A stretch of 64,000 nucleotides of DNA from DAITQM01 sp039794245 (GTDB lineage: Bacteria > Pseudomonadota > Gammaproteobacteria > Xanthomonadales > Wenzhouxiangellaceae). Below, piece by piece: positions 17,261-28,267 of the stretch. The first letter of the stretch is position 1; the number at the start of each line of letters is the position of its first letter. Where the stretch lies: assembly GCA_039794245.1 (NCBI GenBank), contig JBDIVS010000009.1:36536-100535 (forward strand). Direction: 5' to 3'. The notes beneath the pieces are model-generated. The model was not told where the DNA came from, made no database searches, and saw nothing but the letters and a program-made list of their open reading frames with translations. The translations under genes were made by a program, and so were the position numbers.

Positions 17261-17820
17261 GGCGCAACCTCGGTTTGTCCAATCAATGTTTGCAGTTCGG
17301 CGGCAATGGCCGGATCATTCCACTCGACCATGCCCAGCCAGCGCTTGAGCACCTTGCCGTCGCGTCCGACGACCACGGTCGCCGGCAGGGTCGAGACGTC
17401 GTAAGCGGCGGAGATCCGGCTGTAGGGGTCGAAATAGAGCGGCAGCGGGAACTCCTGACCGGCCAGATAGCGGAGCAGATCGCTGCCGCGCAGGTCGTTG
17501 CTGACCGTGGCGATCGCCACGTCTTGCCCGCTCAATTGTTCAAACGGCCCCCGGTAGAAGCGGACCAGTTCCGGAATCTCCTTTTTGCACGGCACGCACC
17601 AGGTGGCCCAGAAATGAACGATGAACACGCGGGCGGTGAAGGCCGGGCGCGGGAAGGCGCTGGCCGGCCGGCTCGGTCCGGGATTTTCTTCGACCTCCGC
17701 GGCATACCCCGGCAGTGGGGCGGCCAACCACCAGGCGAGCAGGGTAATCGCCAGCCGATAGGATGCACCACCGAGTTTTACGGGGAGGGAGTGCGCGTTC
17801 GTCGGTTTCACTTTGACCAT
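17257..17820 (-). CDS. TlpA/ResA-family thiol-disulfide protein
   Basis: 187 residues from ATG 17820; longer starts back to 18018 add sequence unlike a signal peptide. A hydrophobic N-terminal segment (LAITLLAWWLAAPLPGYA) exports or anchors it. The thioredoxin fold follows with HFWATWCVPCKKEIPEL, whose CVPC active site faces the periplasm. SRISAAYDVSTLPATVVVGRDGKV supplies the cis-Pro loop. It probably keeps the Cys residues of the neighbouring exported proteins or a cytochrome in the right redox state. First gene of the minus-strand unit. Confidence 0.88.
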   Translation of the reverse strand: MVKVKPTNAHSLPVKLGGASYRLAITLLAWWLAAPLPGYAAEVEENPGPSRPASAFPRPAFTARVFIVHFWATWCVPCKKEIPELVRFYRGPFEQLSGQDVAIATVSNDLRGSDLLRYLAGQEFPLPLYFDPYSRISAAYDVSTLPATVVVGRDGKVLKRWLGMVEWNDPAIAAELQTLIGQTEVAP

Positions 17821-18068
17821 ACCTTCGGTTGCCTGAAATTCGTGTAAAACGGTGCCGGGCGCCTGCGGCCGGTTGGTGGTAAGCTTGTGACTTGGCCGTG
17901 CCGGGGCGGTTCCGCCGCAGGCTACGCCACCGCTATCGCGGCCGTGTCCAATTGATTTGGACCATGTAAGATCAGCCGGGATTGCACCGGTCCTGTTTTC
18001 TAGCCAAACGCGGGTCACCCCCGCGCCGGCGACTCGCGGTCGTGCACTGCCGCCGCCAAGGAGCAGCC
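17821..18068. other. Divergent intergenic region of the envelope cluster
   Basis: About 250 bp separate the TlpA-like gene (minus) from the exported protein gene (plus). It must hold the promoters of both units. No convincing hexamer pair or operator was picked out by eye. Confidence 0.3.
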
Positions 18069-18932
18069 ATGAGTCTTCAGTCTATCACTCGCCGGCCCGT
18101 CACGCTGCGCCGCCTGCCCGCCGTCCAGGCGGTCTGCTGGCTGGCCTGCCAGATCGCCTGGCTCGCACCGGCCGCAGCACAGCCGACGCTGAACATCTTC
18201 CCCTCGCAGATGGTGGACAACATCAAGGAAACCGGGGCGACGGCGATGGCCCTGGAAAACGACCTGCAAAGCGTCATCGCGGCGCTCGATCAGCAACAGC
18301 AGTTGTATATCGAAAGCCGCTGCGAAGGCGCCGACGGCGACCAGGGCTGCGCCCAGATCAGCCGCGAGATGGCCACCACTTACGGCCGGATGCTCGACAT
18401 CATGGCCGAACAGTTGCCCAAGATGGAGCGCAGTGTCAATCTGACGCGCGACGCGCTGCGCCGCCGCCTGGCCGACGAACTCGGCAATAAGCGCACCGGT
18501 GCCGATTTGCAGCGCCTGCTGCGCGCCGAAGGGCGCAGCGCCGCCGCGCCGCTGCGCACCCGGCCGGTGCGCGAAGGCATGCGGCTCAGCGACCGGTTCA
18601 CGCAGTACTACAACCTGGTGAGCCAGAGCCCCGGCAGCCAGTCGTTGGCCCTGCTCGGCGCCCAGATGTATCTCGATCTCGAAGACACCAGCGAATTGAT
18701 CGCCCTGACCCAGCAGCAGATCCAGCGCAGCCGGCTGGTGACCAATCTGTCCGAATCGTTCGGTACCATCACGCCGGCGATGGAAGAGACCGTCACCGGC
18801 GTCAAACGCATTTTGTTCGGCGAGATCGACGGCAGCGACGAAGACCAGATCGTCCCGGCCGACTTGTCGGCTGCTGCCGCCGAGACGGAAAATCGTTTTT
18901 GCAGCGAACTCGATCCGGATTGCCGCCGGTAA
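18069..18932 (+). CDS. Exported helical protein of unknown function
   Basis: 287 residues from ATG 18069, preceded by AAGGAGCAGCC. The N-terminus is a signal peptide ending near AAAQP. The mature protein is mainly helical (METSVNL-like amphipathic stretches, many Gln and Leu) with four Cys, in SRCEGADGDQGCAQI and at FCSELDPDCRR at the very end. These could form two disulfides, matching the divergent TlpA-like gene. No known domain is recognised. First gene of the plus-strand half of the envelope cluster; a hairpin (GGAAACTC/GAGTTTCC, 18948-18974) follows before the next gene. Confidence 0.75.
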   Translation: MSLQSITRRPVTLRRLPAVQAVCWLACQIAWLAPAAAQPTLNIFPSQMVDNIKETGATAMALENDLQSVIAALDQQQQLYIESRCEGADGDQGCAQISREMATTYGRMLDIMAEQLPKMERSVNLTRDALRRRLADELGNKRTGADLQRLLRAEGRSAAAPLRTRPVREGMRLSDRFTQYYNLVSQSPGSQSLALLGAQMYLDLEDTSELIALTQQQIQRSRLVTNLSESFGTITPAMEETVTGVKRILFGEIDGSDEDQIVPADLSAAAAETENRFCSELDPDCRR

Positions 18933-18947
18933 GGTATCGTTTTTTAA

Positions 18948-18974
18948 GGAAACTCAGCTGAACCCAGAGTTTCC
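18948..18974 (+). other. Hairpin between two envelope-cluster genes
   Basis: GGAAACTC and GAGTTTCC form a perfect 8-bp stem with an 11-base loop, just after the stop of the upstream gene and preceded by a T-run. No T-run follows, so it is more likely an mRNA stability or attenuation element than a full terminator. Confidence 0.4.
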
Positions 18975-19052
18975 GCAAACCATGGACGGTTTGCCCGCGA
19001 ATCAAGCACGTAAGTGATTGATTAAGCTTCCCTAAGATTTGATGGTGGAACC

Positions 19053-19616
19053 ATGACGCATCGCATCTCCCGAAACCTGCACCTGTACCTGGCGGTGCTC
19101 ATGGCCGCCGGTGCGCTGTTCGCCACCGCCTGCCAGAGCAAGCCGCCGAAGTTCGCCTGCTCGATGCCGCCCGGAAATGATGTGGCGGCGGCTTTCGGCC
19201 ACGTGCGCGCCGATCTGAGCCATGAAGAGTGCCAGTTCCAGTTCGACCTGTACGTCGATCGGCTGATGTCGATCGCCGCCGAGGAGCCCGGCAGCGAGCA
19301 CGCCCGGCGGTTCAGCGAGTTGTTCACCTGGGCCCGCGGCGCCGGCATCCTGAGCCGCAGCCAGGCACAGGAATCCTATCAGCGATATTTCAGCGCGACG
19401 TTCGTCTCGCTCGGCGCGCAGTACAGCAACTGTTCGACGACTTGCCGCAACACCGCGCAAACCTTATCGGCACTACGCCAGGAGCTGGCCGACAAGAACC
19501 GCGGCTTGCTGCACGTGCTCGGCGATCAGACGGCTTACGCCAACGCCGACAAGGAATACAATCAACTACTGACACTGATCGACGCGACCTGCACGGCTTG
19601 CCAGATCGCGCGCTGA
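19053..19616 (+). CDS. Cys-rich lipoprotein of unknown function
   Basis: 187 residues. The signal peptide ends in a lipobox, LFATAC, with a lipidated Cys near residue 27. The mature region has several Cys (FACSMPP, EECQF, NCSTTCRN, TCTACQ), so disulfides or metal binding are possible. One of these is a CxxC (CTAC) but without the His that would make a heme site. No family is recognised. It lies between two other exported or membrane proteins of the same unit and may be an outer-membrane or periplasmic partner. Confidence 0.75.
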   Translation: MTHRISRNLHLYLAVLMAAGALFATACQSKPPKFACSMPPGNDVAAAFGHVRADLSHEECQFQFDLYVDRLMSIAAEEPGSEHARRFSELFTWARGAGILSRSQAQESYQRYFSATFVSLGAQYSNCSTTCRNTAQTLSALRQELADKNRGLLHVLGDQTAYANADKEYNQLLTLIDATCTACQIAR

Positions 19617-19631
19617 ACCGGGGCGGCGCCA

Positions 19632-19792
19632 AGTGCTCCGGTTCGCAAATACGAGGGCATTCGGCCGCCGCCACGCCCGGCCGGCGGTGTTGATCCTCCC
19701 GCTAATATTCCCGATATTCTCAGTTCTCGCGCCTTGCCGGCCGGGCGCGGCGGCACCCTCGGTGCGTCACCGTATTTGCGAAAGGGAGCACT
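19632..19792. repeat. Inverted-repeat element C (MITE-like), 161 bp
   Basis: The ends are a 22-bp inverted repeat matching at 20 positions: AGTGCTCCGGTTCGCAAATACG at 19632-19653 and its complement at 19771-19792. The right arm stops four bases before the ATG of the ExbB-like gene and supplies its AGGGAG ribosome site. No ORF is inside. Confidence 0.7.
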
Positions 19793-19795
19793 AAG

Positions 19796-20503
19796 ATGCC
19801 GAGACGTTTTGTATCGCTCAAAAGTCTGGGTGGTTTTTTTGGCGGGCTCTTGACCGGCGCGCTGAGTGCGTTGCTGGCGCTGCTTCTGACGCTGTACTTG
19901 CTCAACATGCTCGGCCTGGTGGCGATCTCGGTCAGCCACCGGCCGAATATCCAGGAGTTGTTGTTCTGGGCGTATTCCAATCTGCGCCTGTCATTGCTGC
20001 CCTTTACGTTGATCCTGCTTGTTTACTTCCGCTCCCTCGGCCGCCTGCGGCAGCGACTGGCCGAGCCGGCACCGGATATCGAACAGGTCAATGCCGCGGA
20101 ACGCTGGGTCGATCTTTCGACCAGCCTGTTTTTCGGCACCGGGGTGATCTGGACCGCGATCGGCATGCGCAGCGCGCTGCTTTATGCCTTGAACGGCCTT
20201 GACCAGGCAACCGCAATCGAACTCGGGGCGTTCGAAATTCTGCGCCGGCTGGTCGAGGGTGGCATCCTGCTCGCGCTGTCGACGACCATCGTCGGCGGGG
20301 TCGGCGGTTACTTGATGCGGGTCGGGAAAAACCTGGGCGCCGGGGCGCGCCTAAACCGCTTCCATCGCACCCTACTGGCCGCCGACGCGCGCCGCTTCGA
20401 CGCTCACCTCGCTAAGATCGAGGACCGGCTTACCGAGATCGTCGAACGTCTGCCGGCGGAGACGGCGGTGCAACAAACGTCGGCGCCGGCCGGGCCGCGA
20501 TGA
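19796..20503 (+). CDS. MotA/ExbB-like inner-membrane protein
   Basis: 235 residues with about four hydrophobic segments: residues 12-38, 58-76, a third near SLFFGTGVIWTAIGM and a fourth at GGILLALSTTIVGGVGGYL. The last two have the small-residue pattern of the MotA/TolQ/ExbB channel helices. A charged, helical tail follows (KIEDRLTEIVERL). The stop overlaps the start of the next gene, which encodes a one-pass ExbD/MotB-like partner. In that family the pair uses proton flow to drive work in the envelope. Assignment is by topology and a short motif only. Confidence 0.6.
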   Translation: MPRRFVSLKSLGGFFGGLLTGALSALLALLLTLYLLNMLGLVAISVSHRPNIQELLFWAYSNLRLSLLPFTLILLVYFRSLGRLRQRLAEPAPDIEQVNAAERWVDLSTSLFFGTGVIWTAIGMRSALLYALNGLDQATAIELGAFEILRRLVEGGILLALSTTIVGGVGGYLMRVGKNLGAGARLNRFHRTLLAADARRFDAHLAKIEDRLTEIVERLPAETAVQQTSAPAGPR

Positions 20504-21675
20504 GTTACCCGCCTTACGCCACAGGCGGAACGGAGTTTTTCGCCGACAGCGAAGTCGAAGTCTTGCAGACCGACGTGATGCGCTTTATGGCATTGCTCGG
20601 TTTTATCCTGATGGCTATCTTTGCGTTGGTCCAGGCGCTGCCGGTCGCCCCGGGCCACAATCAGCCCAAGCTGGTCGATCCGGGGTTGCTGCGCGAGGAT
20701 CTCCGCGTGCTCGAACAGCAACTGGCGGTGCAGACGGCGGATTTGATCAGTCTGCAAAGCGCCATCGCCGCGGCGCGCATCGAACAGCAGCGCCTGCTGG
20801 CCGAAAACCGCGTGCTGGAAAGCCGAATTGCAAAGTTGCAGGAAAACGCCGGCAAGGTCGAAGGGCAATTGGCGCACAGTGACCGCGAACTGGCGGCGAC
20901 GGCGGCGGCGCTCGACAGCGGCCGGCAAACACTGAACGACATCCGCCGCCGCGTCGAGCGCGAGCGCCACGCCTTGCAATTAGCCGAAATCCGTGCCGCC
21001 GGAATCGCCGCCGACACGCGGGCCATGCTGGATGAACAGCACCGGTTGCTGGTCGAGTCGGTTCCGCCGCCGGAGGCGTTGCCGGAGGCGCAGCCGATCG
21101 TGCCGCCGGAGCCGCAAGCGGCACCTGATGTCCGGCCGCCGGCAGAGTCGGCCGCCAGCGCACCTGCCGAGCCCGAAGTTGCGCCGCTCGAACCGGCCGC
21201 GGAGCGACCGCAGACGATCGCCGAGCGGCTTGCCGAGATCCGCAAACTGCTGCCCGCGGCGCCGGCGGCATCACCGGCGGCCGCCGGCACGCCGCCGCAA
21301 AAACGCGGTTTTACGCTGCGTTTCGCCTCGACCGTGGTGTTCGACAGGCTGCTGGCCGCCCGGACCATCCGCTTTTATGCGTTGATCGAGCGCCGTGCCT
21401 GGCAGTTCCAACGCCCGGCCGATGGAACCATCGCGACCGCCGTGGTCGAAGCGCCGCGGACGTATTACGAGATGGCACCGGCCACCGTCCCGGCGGCCTA
21501 TCGCACGGCGCTGCGCCGGATCGTCGCAGCGCCGGCCGGCGATGCCGTGACCTGGGGTGTGATCCTGCCGCCGGAAATCGTCGCTAAAATCAATCTTGCC
21601 GCCCGCCAGTTGAGCGGTGCGGATATCATCATCGGCGAGAATGGTCGTGTGCTGTTTGAAAACGAAACCAACTGA
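20500..21675 (+). CDS. ExbD/MotB-like one-pass protein with periplasmic coiled coil
   Basis: 391 residues. After a short cytoplasmic leader there is one membrane helix, DVMRFMALLGFILMAIFALVQALP, whose DVMRF start has the Asp expected in ExbD/TolR/MotB proteins. A long coiled coil follows (residues 65-175, rich in Leu, Glu, Gln, Arg), then a Pro/Ala-rich linker and a globular C-terminal domain. It overlaps the ExbB-like gene by four bases (ATGA). Likely the energised rotor or lever partner of that protein, reaching across the periplasm; this is inference from topology. Confidence 0.65.
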   Translation: MSYPPYATGGTEFFADSEVEVLQTDVMRFMALLGFILMAIFALVQALPVAPGHNQPKLVDPGLLREDLRVLEQQLAVQTADLISLQSAIAAARIEQQRLLAENRVLESRIAKLQENAGKVEGQLAHSDRELAATAAALDSGRQTLNDIRRRVERERHALQLAEIRAAGIAADTRAMLDEQHRLLVESVPPPEALPEAQPIVPPEPQAAPDVRPPAESAASAPAEPEVAPLEPAAERPQTIAERLAEIRKLLPAAPAASPAAAGTPPQKRGFTLRFASTVVFDRLLAARTIRFYALIERRAWQFQRPADGTIATAVVEAPRTYYEMAPATVPAAYRTALRRIVAAPAGDAVTWGVILPPEIVAKINLAARQLSGADIIIGENGRVLFENETN

Positions 21676-21732
21676 ACCCACCAGTGAACGAAGCCCCCCG
21701 AACCCCGCTCCCGCCGGCGGGGAGCCGGGCGT

Positions 21733-23388
21733 ATGAAGCTGCAGCACGCCGCGTTTGGAGTGTTTGCCGCGTTCGTCCTGTGGCCGGCGCGCGCTGCCGA
21801 TCCACTCCTGCAAGATTGGATCACGAGCGATCTTTTGCCCTACGTCGAGGAACGGCTGGCCCGCCATCCGCGGTTCAACGGCGAGAAAATCGAAATCGTC
21901 ACCTACCTGGATGAGCGGGTGAACGCCCGGCCCGACGGTTTGACTGCGTTCGTCCGGCAGCAGCTTGGCGATCACCTGCAAGGGGTCGAAGGCGTGCAGT
22001 TGGTCCAGGCCATGCCGATTCCGCCGTGGCCGAATTATCGCAGCATCGAAAACGTCCGCTGCCCGGCGCGCAGCCCGGCGACCATCCAGTTGGCGATCGC
22101 CATCACCGTCGCCGACCAGGATCCCGCCCTGGCAGCCGATGAAATTCGTCTCCAGGTGCGGGCCATGGACCTGGTCGAACGCCAGTGGATCGGCGGCTTC
22201 AGCCGCGTCTGGCAGGGCAAGCCGACCACTCGCGAACGGCAGCTTCTGGCCCAGGCCCAGACCGACGAGGGCCAGCGCGGCAACCGCGACCTGCCGTTCA
22301 CCGCCGCCCAACCCGACTTGCTGGCCTCGTACCTGACATTGCTCACCAGTTGCCACCTCAACCGGCTGGACCGCGGCAAGCTGAAAGTCCGTCTGCAGGC
22401 GAGTCGCGAATCTGTGCCGTTCTTTGCTCAGACCGCGGATCTGTACCGCCAGTATCTCGGGCGCTTTCGCGAAATCGAACTGGTGGAGGATGAATCGGCA
22501 GCCGACCTCGATTTGGCGATCGCGGCCTTTGCCGTCGGTAGCACGCTGACCCAGGTATGGGTCGATATCACCGGCCGCGGCGATTTGGATTTTGTGACCG
22601 GCACCGATGCCCCGGTGTACGCCGAGGCGGTTGCGGCGCAGATGCCATCTCCGGCGCCGGCCATCGCCGCCCAAGCCGCGCCACCGGCCGTGACGGAGGC
22701 GGTGGGGAAACCGCGGCCGGCGGCCGGAAACGAGGCGGCCGCAACACGGCCGGCCGCGGGCAGTTCGCCTTCCGCCTCGGCCGCCGGCCGCCGCGGCACC
22801 GATACCGTCACCCCGCTGCAAGCAGCGGCACCGCCGGCCGGTGGCGCCCTGCTCACCTCGTTCAACCTGGTCAGCCCGCCCGATATTGCACTGTGTATCG
22901 GCGATCGTCCCTGGCGGCGCGGCATGATGGTCCTCGACGAGAGCAGCAGCCTGCCGAGCGGCGGCTGCTTCGCGGCCCGCATCCGGGCTGCCGTGGCGGC
23001 TCGTCTGTACCTGGTTGCACTCGCTCCGGACGGCCGCCTGACCCGGCTGCTGCCCAACGACTGCAGTTTGCTCGCCCCCGGAAACAACGACGGCCGGGTG
23101 CAGCCCGACCAGGTGCTGCACCTGCCGCGCTTCGCCGACGGCGCTCTCGGTGTTTTCCAACTCGACCGCAACCCCGGCCGCGAAACCCTGTACGCCATCG
23201 TCGTTGACGGCAGCAACGCCGAGACCCGCCTGCAGCAGCGCCTGAACCGGGCCACCGACCCGTGCCGGCTCGGCACCGCAACCATCGCCGATTCCGCCGC
23301 CGCCTTAGAGCTCAGCCTCGATGAAATCGCCGCGCAGAGCGGCGGCCGGCTCGATTGGGCCGTGGCCGGTTTCATGCACGCCAGGTAA
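21733..23388 (+). CDS. Exported protein with C-terminal DUF4384-like domain
   Basis: 551 residues. A signal peptide (LQHAAFGVFAAFVLWPARA) precedes two globular parts: residues 20-270, with conserved Cys in VRCPAR and SCHLN, and a C-terminal domain around residues 390-500. The second contains RLYLVALAPDGRLTRLLPND and GVFQLDRNPGRETLYAIVVD, the DUF4384 pattern of surface or secreted regulatory modules. An Ala/Pro-rich linker (about 305-375) joins them. It is the last gene of the plus-strand unit, 57 bp after the ExbD-like gene. Its role in the complex is unknown. Confidence 0.75.
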   Translation: MKLQHAAFGVFAAFVLWPARAADPLLQDWITSDLLPYVEERLARHPRFNGEKIEIVTYLDERVNARPDGLTAFVRQQLGDHLQGVEGVQLVQAMPIPPWPNYRSIENVRCPARSPATIQLAIAITVADQDPALAADEIRLQVRAMDLVERQWIGGFSRVWQGKPTTRERQLLAQAQTDEGQRGNRDLPFTAAQPDLLASYLTLLTSCHLNRLDRGKLKVRLQASRESVPFFAQTADLYRQYLGRFREIELVEDESAADLDLAIAAFAVGSTLTQVWVDITGRGDLDFVTGTDAPVYAEAVAAQMPSPAPAIAAQAAPPAVTEAVGKPRPAAGNEAAATRPAAGSSPSASAAGRRGTDTVTPLQAAAPPAGGALLTSFNLVSPPDIALCIGDRPWRRGMMVLDESSSLPSGGCFAARIRAAVAARLYLVALAPDGRLTRLLPNDCSLLAPGNNDGRVQPDQVLHLPRFADGALGVFQLDRNPGRETLYAIVVDGSNAETRLQQRLNRATDPCRLGTATIADSAAALELSLDEIAAQSGGRLDWAVAGFMHAR

Positions 23389-23410
23389 ACCTTTAGCGTA
23401 ACTACTCGCC

Positions 23411-23437
23411 CCCTCTCCCCGCGCGGGGGGAGAGAGG
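23411..23437. terminator. Bidirectional hairpin between convergent genes
   Basis: CCTCTCCCC-GCGC-GGGGGGAGAGAGG lies between the DUF4384-like stop and the cytochrome stop. A strong stem, but without a T-run. Confidence 0.45.
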
Positions 23438-23455
23438 ATACTGGAGGGTGAATAG

Positions 23456-25216
23456 TTACCTTTTGGCACGAAGAACAAAGGAAGTGGCATTCGCCACAGT
23501 CGGCCGGCTCCGGGAGGCAACGTCGAATTTCAGCACCAGGGTCAGCATGGCCAGGATCAGCAGCAAAAGTCCGCCGGGGCCGAGGGCGGGGATCGGGGCC
23601 GGGGCCTGGTTGAGGAGGACGGTGCCGGCGGCGGCGACCTGGGTTTCGATTGGGCCGCCGGATGGAGTCTGGGTCCAGCCTTTGGTGATGTAGGTGGCGC
23701 GCCAGGCGCGGCGGTAGAGCACCTCGGCGCTGATCGAGATCGCCGCCCCCGGAGGTACACTGGTCGCATCGAAGCGGAACACCTCGGTCCGCGTCTCACC
23801 GCTCGCGATCCGGGTGTCACTGGCGACGTTCTCGGCGTCGATGAACAACACCGGCCGGACGACGGGACCTGTGCCGTTGATCCGCCCTTCGAGGACGCGC
23901 GCGAAGCCGGCGCCCGGTTCGCCGGCGAGGTCGCCGGCTTGTTTGCCCGGCACCTCGTCGTCGGCCCAGAACGGGATCACCTGGCCGGTGCTTTGCGGCA
24001 GCGGGACGCCGGCGGCATCGACCTCGAGGTGCAACAGTGCATTGCGCACCGAAACACCGGTCGGAAACGCATGCCCGGCCCCGGCGTTGGTGAGGCGCGC
24101 CGTGACGATGACTTCATCGCCGGCGAGTTGGGCTTCGATATCGAGTGAGATCGCCGCGCTCAGGCGCTCGGGTGAGGCGCCGATAAAGTCATGCGTCCGG
24201 CGGTCCTCGGGCGGCCGGATCGGTGTGCCGCCCAGAGAGCTGATCGGCCCCGGCGCGGCCGCCGGCGGCATGTGGCAATCCTGGCAGGTGCGAAAATCAG
24301 GACCGGGTGCGGCCCACGGCGAGGCGAGCCATTCGCTGTAGGTGTTCTGCCCCGGTGCGCCGCTGTCCGGGTTGTTGTATTCGTGGCACGCGGCGCACAG
24401 CCGCGATTCCTTGAACAGCGGCGCGTAAAGGGCGTTCATCGTCGAGAATCCGACATCGTCGAGCGGCCCCCAGACGAAAAACTGCGTCGGCGACTCGTCG
24501 GGAAAGCGGTATTCGGAGTTGCCGAGGTGGTTGAGGGCGCTGACGTTGTCGTTGACCTCGTGGATCTGGTGGCAGGCCAGGCACTGCACGCCGTCGAGGG
24601 CGCCGGGCGCTGCCACCTCGTCGAGCATCACGTTGCCGGGATCGAAGACGTCGGCGAGCGGCGCGTGGCAGGCGGCGCAGAATCCCGTCTCGCCCGGATC
24701 GTGGGTGTCCCGATAGACATACCCGGCGCTGCCGCCGGGCGTGCCGCTGCCGGAAAACAGGTCGAGCACCCATTCGTTGACCGCGGCGTGGGCGTGGTTG
24801 CTGGTCAGCCATTGGTCGGCCTGCTCCTGGTGGCAGAAAGCGCAGCCGAGATTGACCGTCGGCGGCTGGTATGCCGGGTTGTCGGCAGCCGGCAGCGGCG
24901 AGAGCAGGATCAGCACATCGCTGCCGTCGAAGGCGTTGGTCTGTTCGATCGGGTAATTGACCGCAGCGTTCGGATCATACGGCAAGGTGGCGGTGACGAC
25001 CACGCCGCCGGGCGGTGCGACGGGCAGCGTGAAACGGCCGTCGGCGCCGGTCAGCACCAGCGGCGAGGCCGGGTCGGCCTGGATGCGGATGCGGGCGCCG
25101 GGAATCGGGGCCAGATCGCCGGCGCGCAGCACCAGGCCGGTGATCGCCGCGGAAAGTTGGAACGGCAGGCAGGCGAGCATTACGCCCGCGGCCCACAGCG
25201 GTCGGTCGAAAGTCAT
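23456..25216 (-). CDS. Exported pentaheme cytochrome c with C-terminal membrane anchor
   Basis: 586 residues from ATG 25216, which follows a GGAGG ribosome site. Longer ATG-initiated frames upstream run into the opposite-strand thioredoxin gene. The order is: signal peptide; carboxypeptidase-regulatory-like beta domain (about 25-75); cytochrome region with five CxxCH sites (CAFCH, CAACH, CLACH, CAACH, CQDCH); beta-sandwich region with AFPTGVSVRNALLHL; then IPALGPGGLLLLILAMLTLVL with basic residues after it. That tail resembles an IPTL-type sorting signal. It likely carries electrons in the periplasm or at the cell surface. A shortened paralogue lies at 56332-57413. Confidence 0.85.
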   Translation of the reverse strand: MTFDRPLWAAGVMLACLPFQLSAAITGLVLRAGDLAPIPGARIRIQADPASPLVLTGADGRFTLPVAPPGGVVVTATLPYDPNAAVNYPIEQTNAFDGSDVLILLSPLPAADNPAYQPPTVNLGCAFCHQEQADQWLTSNHAHAAVNEWVLDLFSGSGTPGGSAGYVYRDTHDPGETGFCAACHAPLADVFDPGNVMLDEVAAPGALDGVQCLACHQIHEVNDNVSALNHLGNSEYRFPDESPTQFFVWGPLDDVGFSTMNALYAPLFKESRLCAACHEYNNPDSGAPGQNTYSEWLASPWAAPGPDFRTCQDCHMPPAAAPGPISSLGGTPIRPPEDRRTHDFIGASPERLSAAISLDIEAQLAGDEVIVTARLTNAGAGHAFPTGVSVRNALLHLEVDAAGVPLPQSTGQVIPFWADDEVPGKQAGDLAGEPGAGFARVLEGRINGTGPVVRPVLFIDAENVASDTRIASGETRTEVFRFDATSVPPGAAISISAEVLYRRAWRATYITKGWTQTPSGGPIETQVAAAGTVLLNQAPAPIPALGPGGLLLLILAMLTLVLKFDVASRSRPTVANATSFVLRAKR

Positions 25217-25297
25217 ACCACCTCCAATGGCGCGCTCGTGCGGGGCCGAAACCACGGCCGCCTGCCGCTCACGCCTGATCCATTTATTATAACGGCG

Positions 25298-27324
<2,027 letters not shown>

Positions 27325-27328
<4 letters not shown>

Positions 27329-28212
27329 GGTGGCGGCCATCGCTGCCTGTCCGGCTGCTGATCGCCGCCGCGCTGGCCGGCGGCGTTTGTTTAGCAGAAG
27401 ATAACAAAAATCGACCGGCGCCGGGCGTCGTCTCGCTCGCCCCTTTTCTGACCGAACTGGTCTATGCCGTCGGCGCCGGCGACCGGCTGCTGGCCGCCGA
27501 CCGTTTCAGCGATTACCCGCCGCCGGCGCGTGCTCTGCCGCGCATCGGCGACGCCTGGCAGATCGATATCGAACGGATCGTCGCGCTTCGTCCGTCGGTG
27601 GTGCTGGCCTGGACCTCGGGCAATGCCCCGGCGGCGGTAACGCAACTCGGCAAACTGGGACTCGAGGTCGAATCCTTCGATCCGCAACACCTCGACGAAG
27701 TCGCCGCGGCACTCGCCCGGATCGGCCAGTTGACCGGCCGCAGCGCCGCCGGCGCGGCCCGGGCCGCCGGGTTCCGCACCGCGGTCGAAACCCTGCGCCG
27801 CCGCTATCTGGGGCGGCCGCCGCTCACCGTGTTCTACCAGGTCAGCCGCCGGCCGCTGTTCACGTTGAACGGCGAGCACCTGGTCAGCGAAGTGCTCGAA
27901 CTGTGCGGCGGCACCAACCCCTTCGCCGCGCTGCCGGCGCGCGCCCCCGAGATCGATGTCGAAGCGCTGCTTGCCGCCGATCCGGAGGTGATCATCGCCG
28001 GCAGCAAGGACCGCCGGGAACTCGAAGCCTGGGACGCCTTCGACGGTCTCAAAGCCGTGCGACACGAGCAGCTTTATCTCGTCGATCCCGATCTGATCGT
28101 CCGCCAGGGACCGCGCCTGGTGCAAGGCATCGAACAAATCTGCGAGCACCTCGAGGCGGCGCGGGCGGCGTACTCGGAACCCCCGCCAGGGACCGGGTCC
28201 GTGGGCGATTAA
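27325..28212 (+). CDS. BtuF-like periplasmic substrate-binding protein
   Basis: 295 residues. The N-terminus is a signal peptide (LPVRLLIAAALAGGVCLA). GVVSLAPFLTELVYAVGAGDRLLAADRFSDYPP and IEALRPSVVLAW-like text, with FDPQHLDEVAAALARIGQLTG, are the pattern of helical-backbone binding proteins for cobalamin and siderophore import. No ABC permease or ATPase gene is nearby, so the transporter is elsewhere or the protein has another ligand. Its start overlaps the upstream YyaL-type gene by ATGA. Ligand assignment to B12 is by similarity only. Confidence 0.85.
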
Positions 28213-28267
28213 CGTGCTTGCTGTATCATTTCCCTGATTACCCGCCCAATTAACCCAACAGGCGATC

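Noticed and set aside
19796..21675. Zorya-type phage defence because of the MotA/MotB-like pair
   Set aside because: The ZorC/ZorD helicase or ZorE nuclease partners are absent, and the neighbours are envelope proteins.
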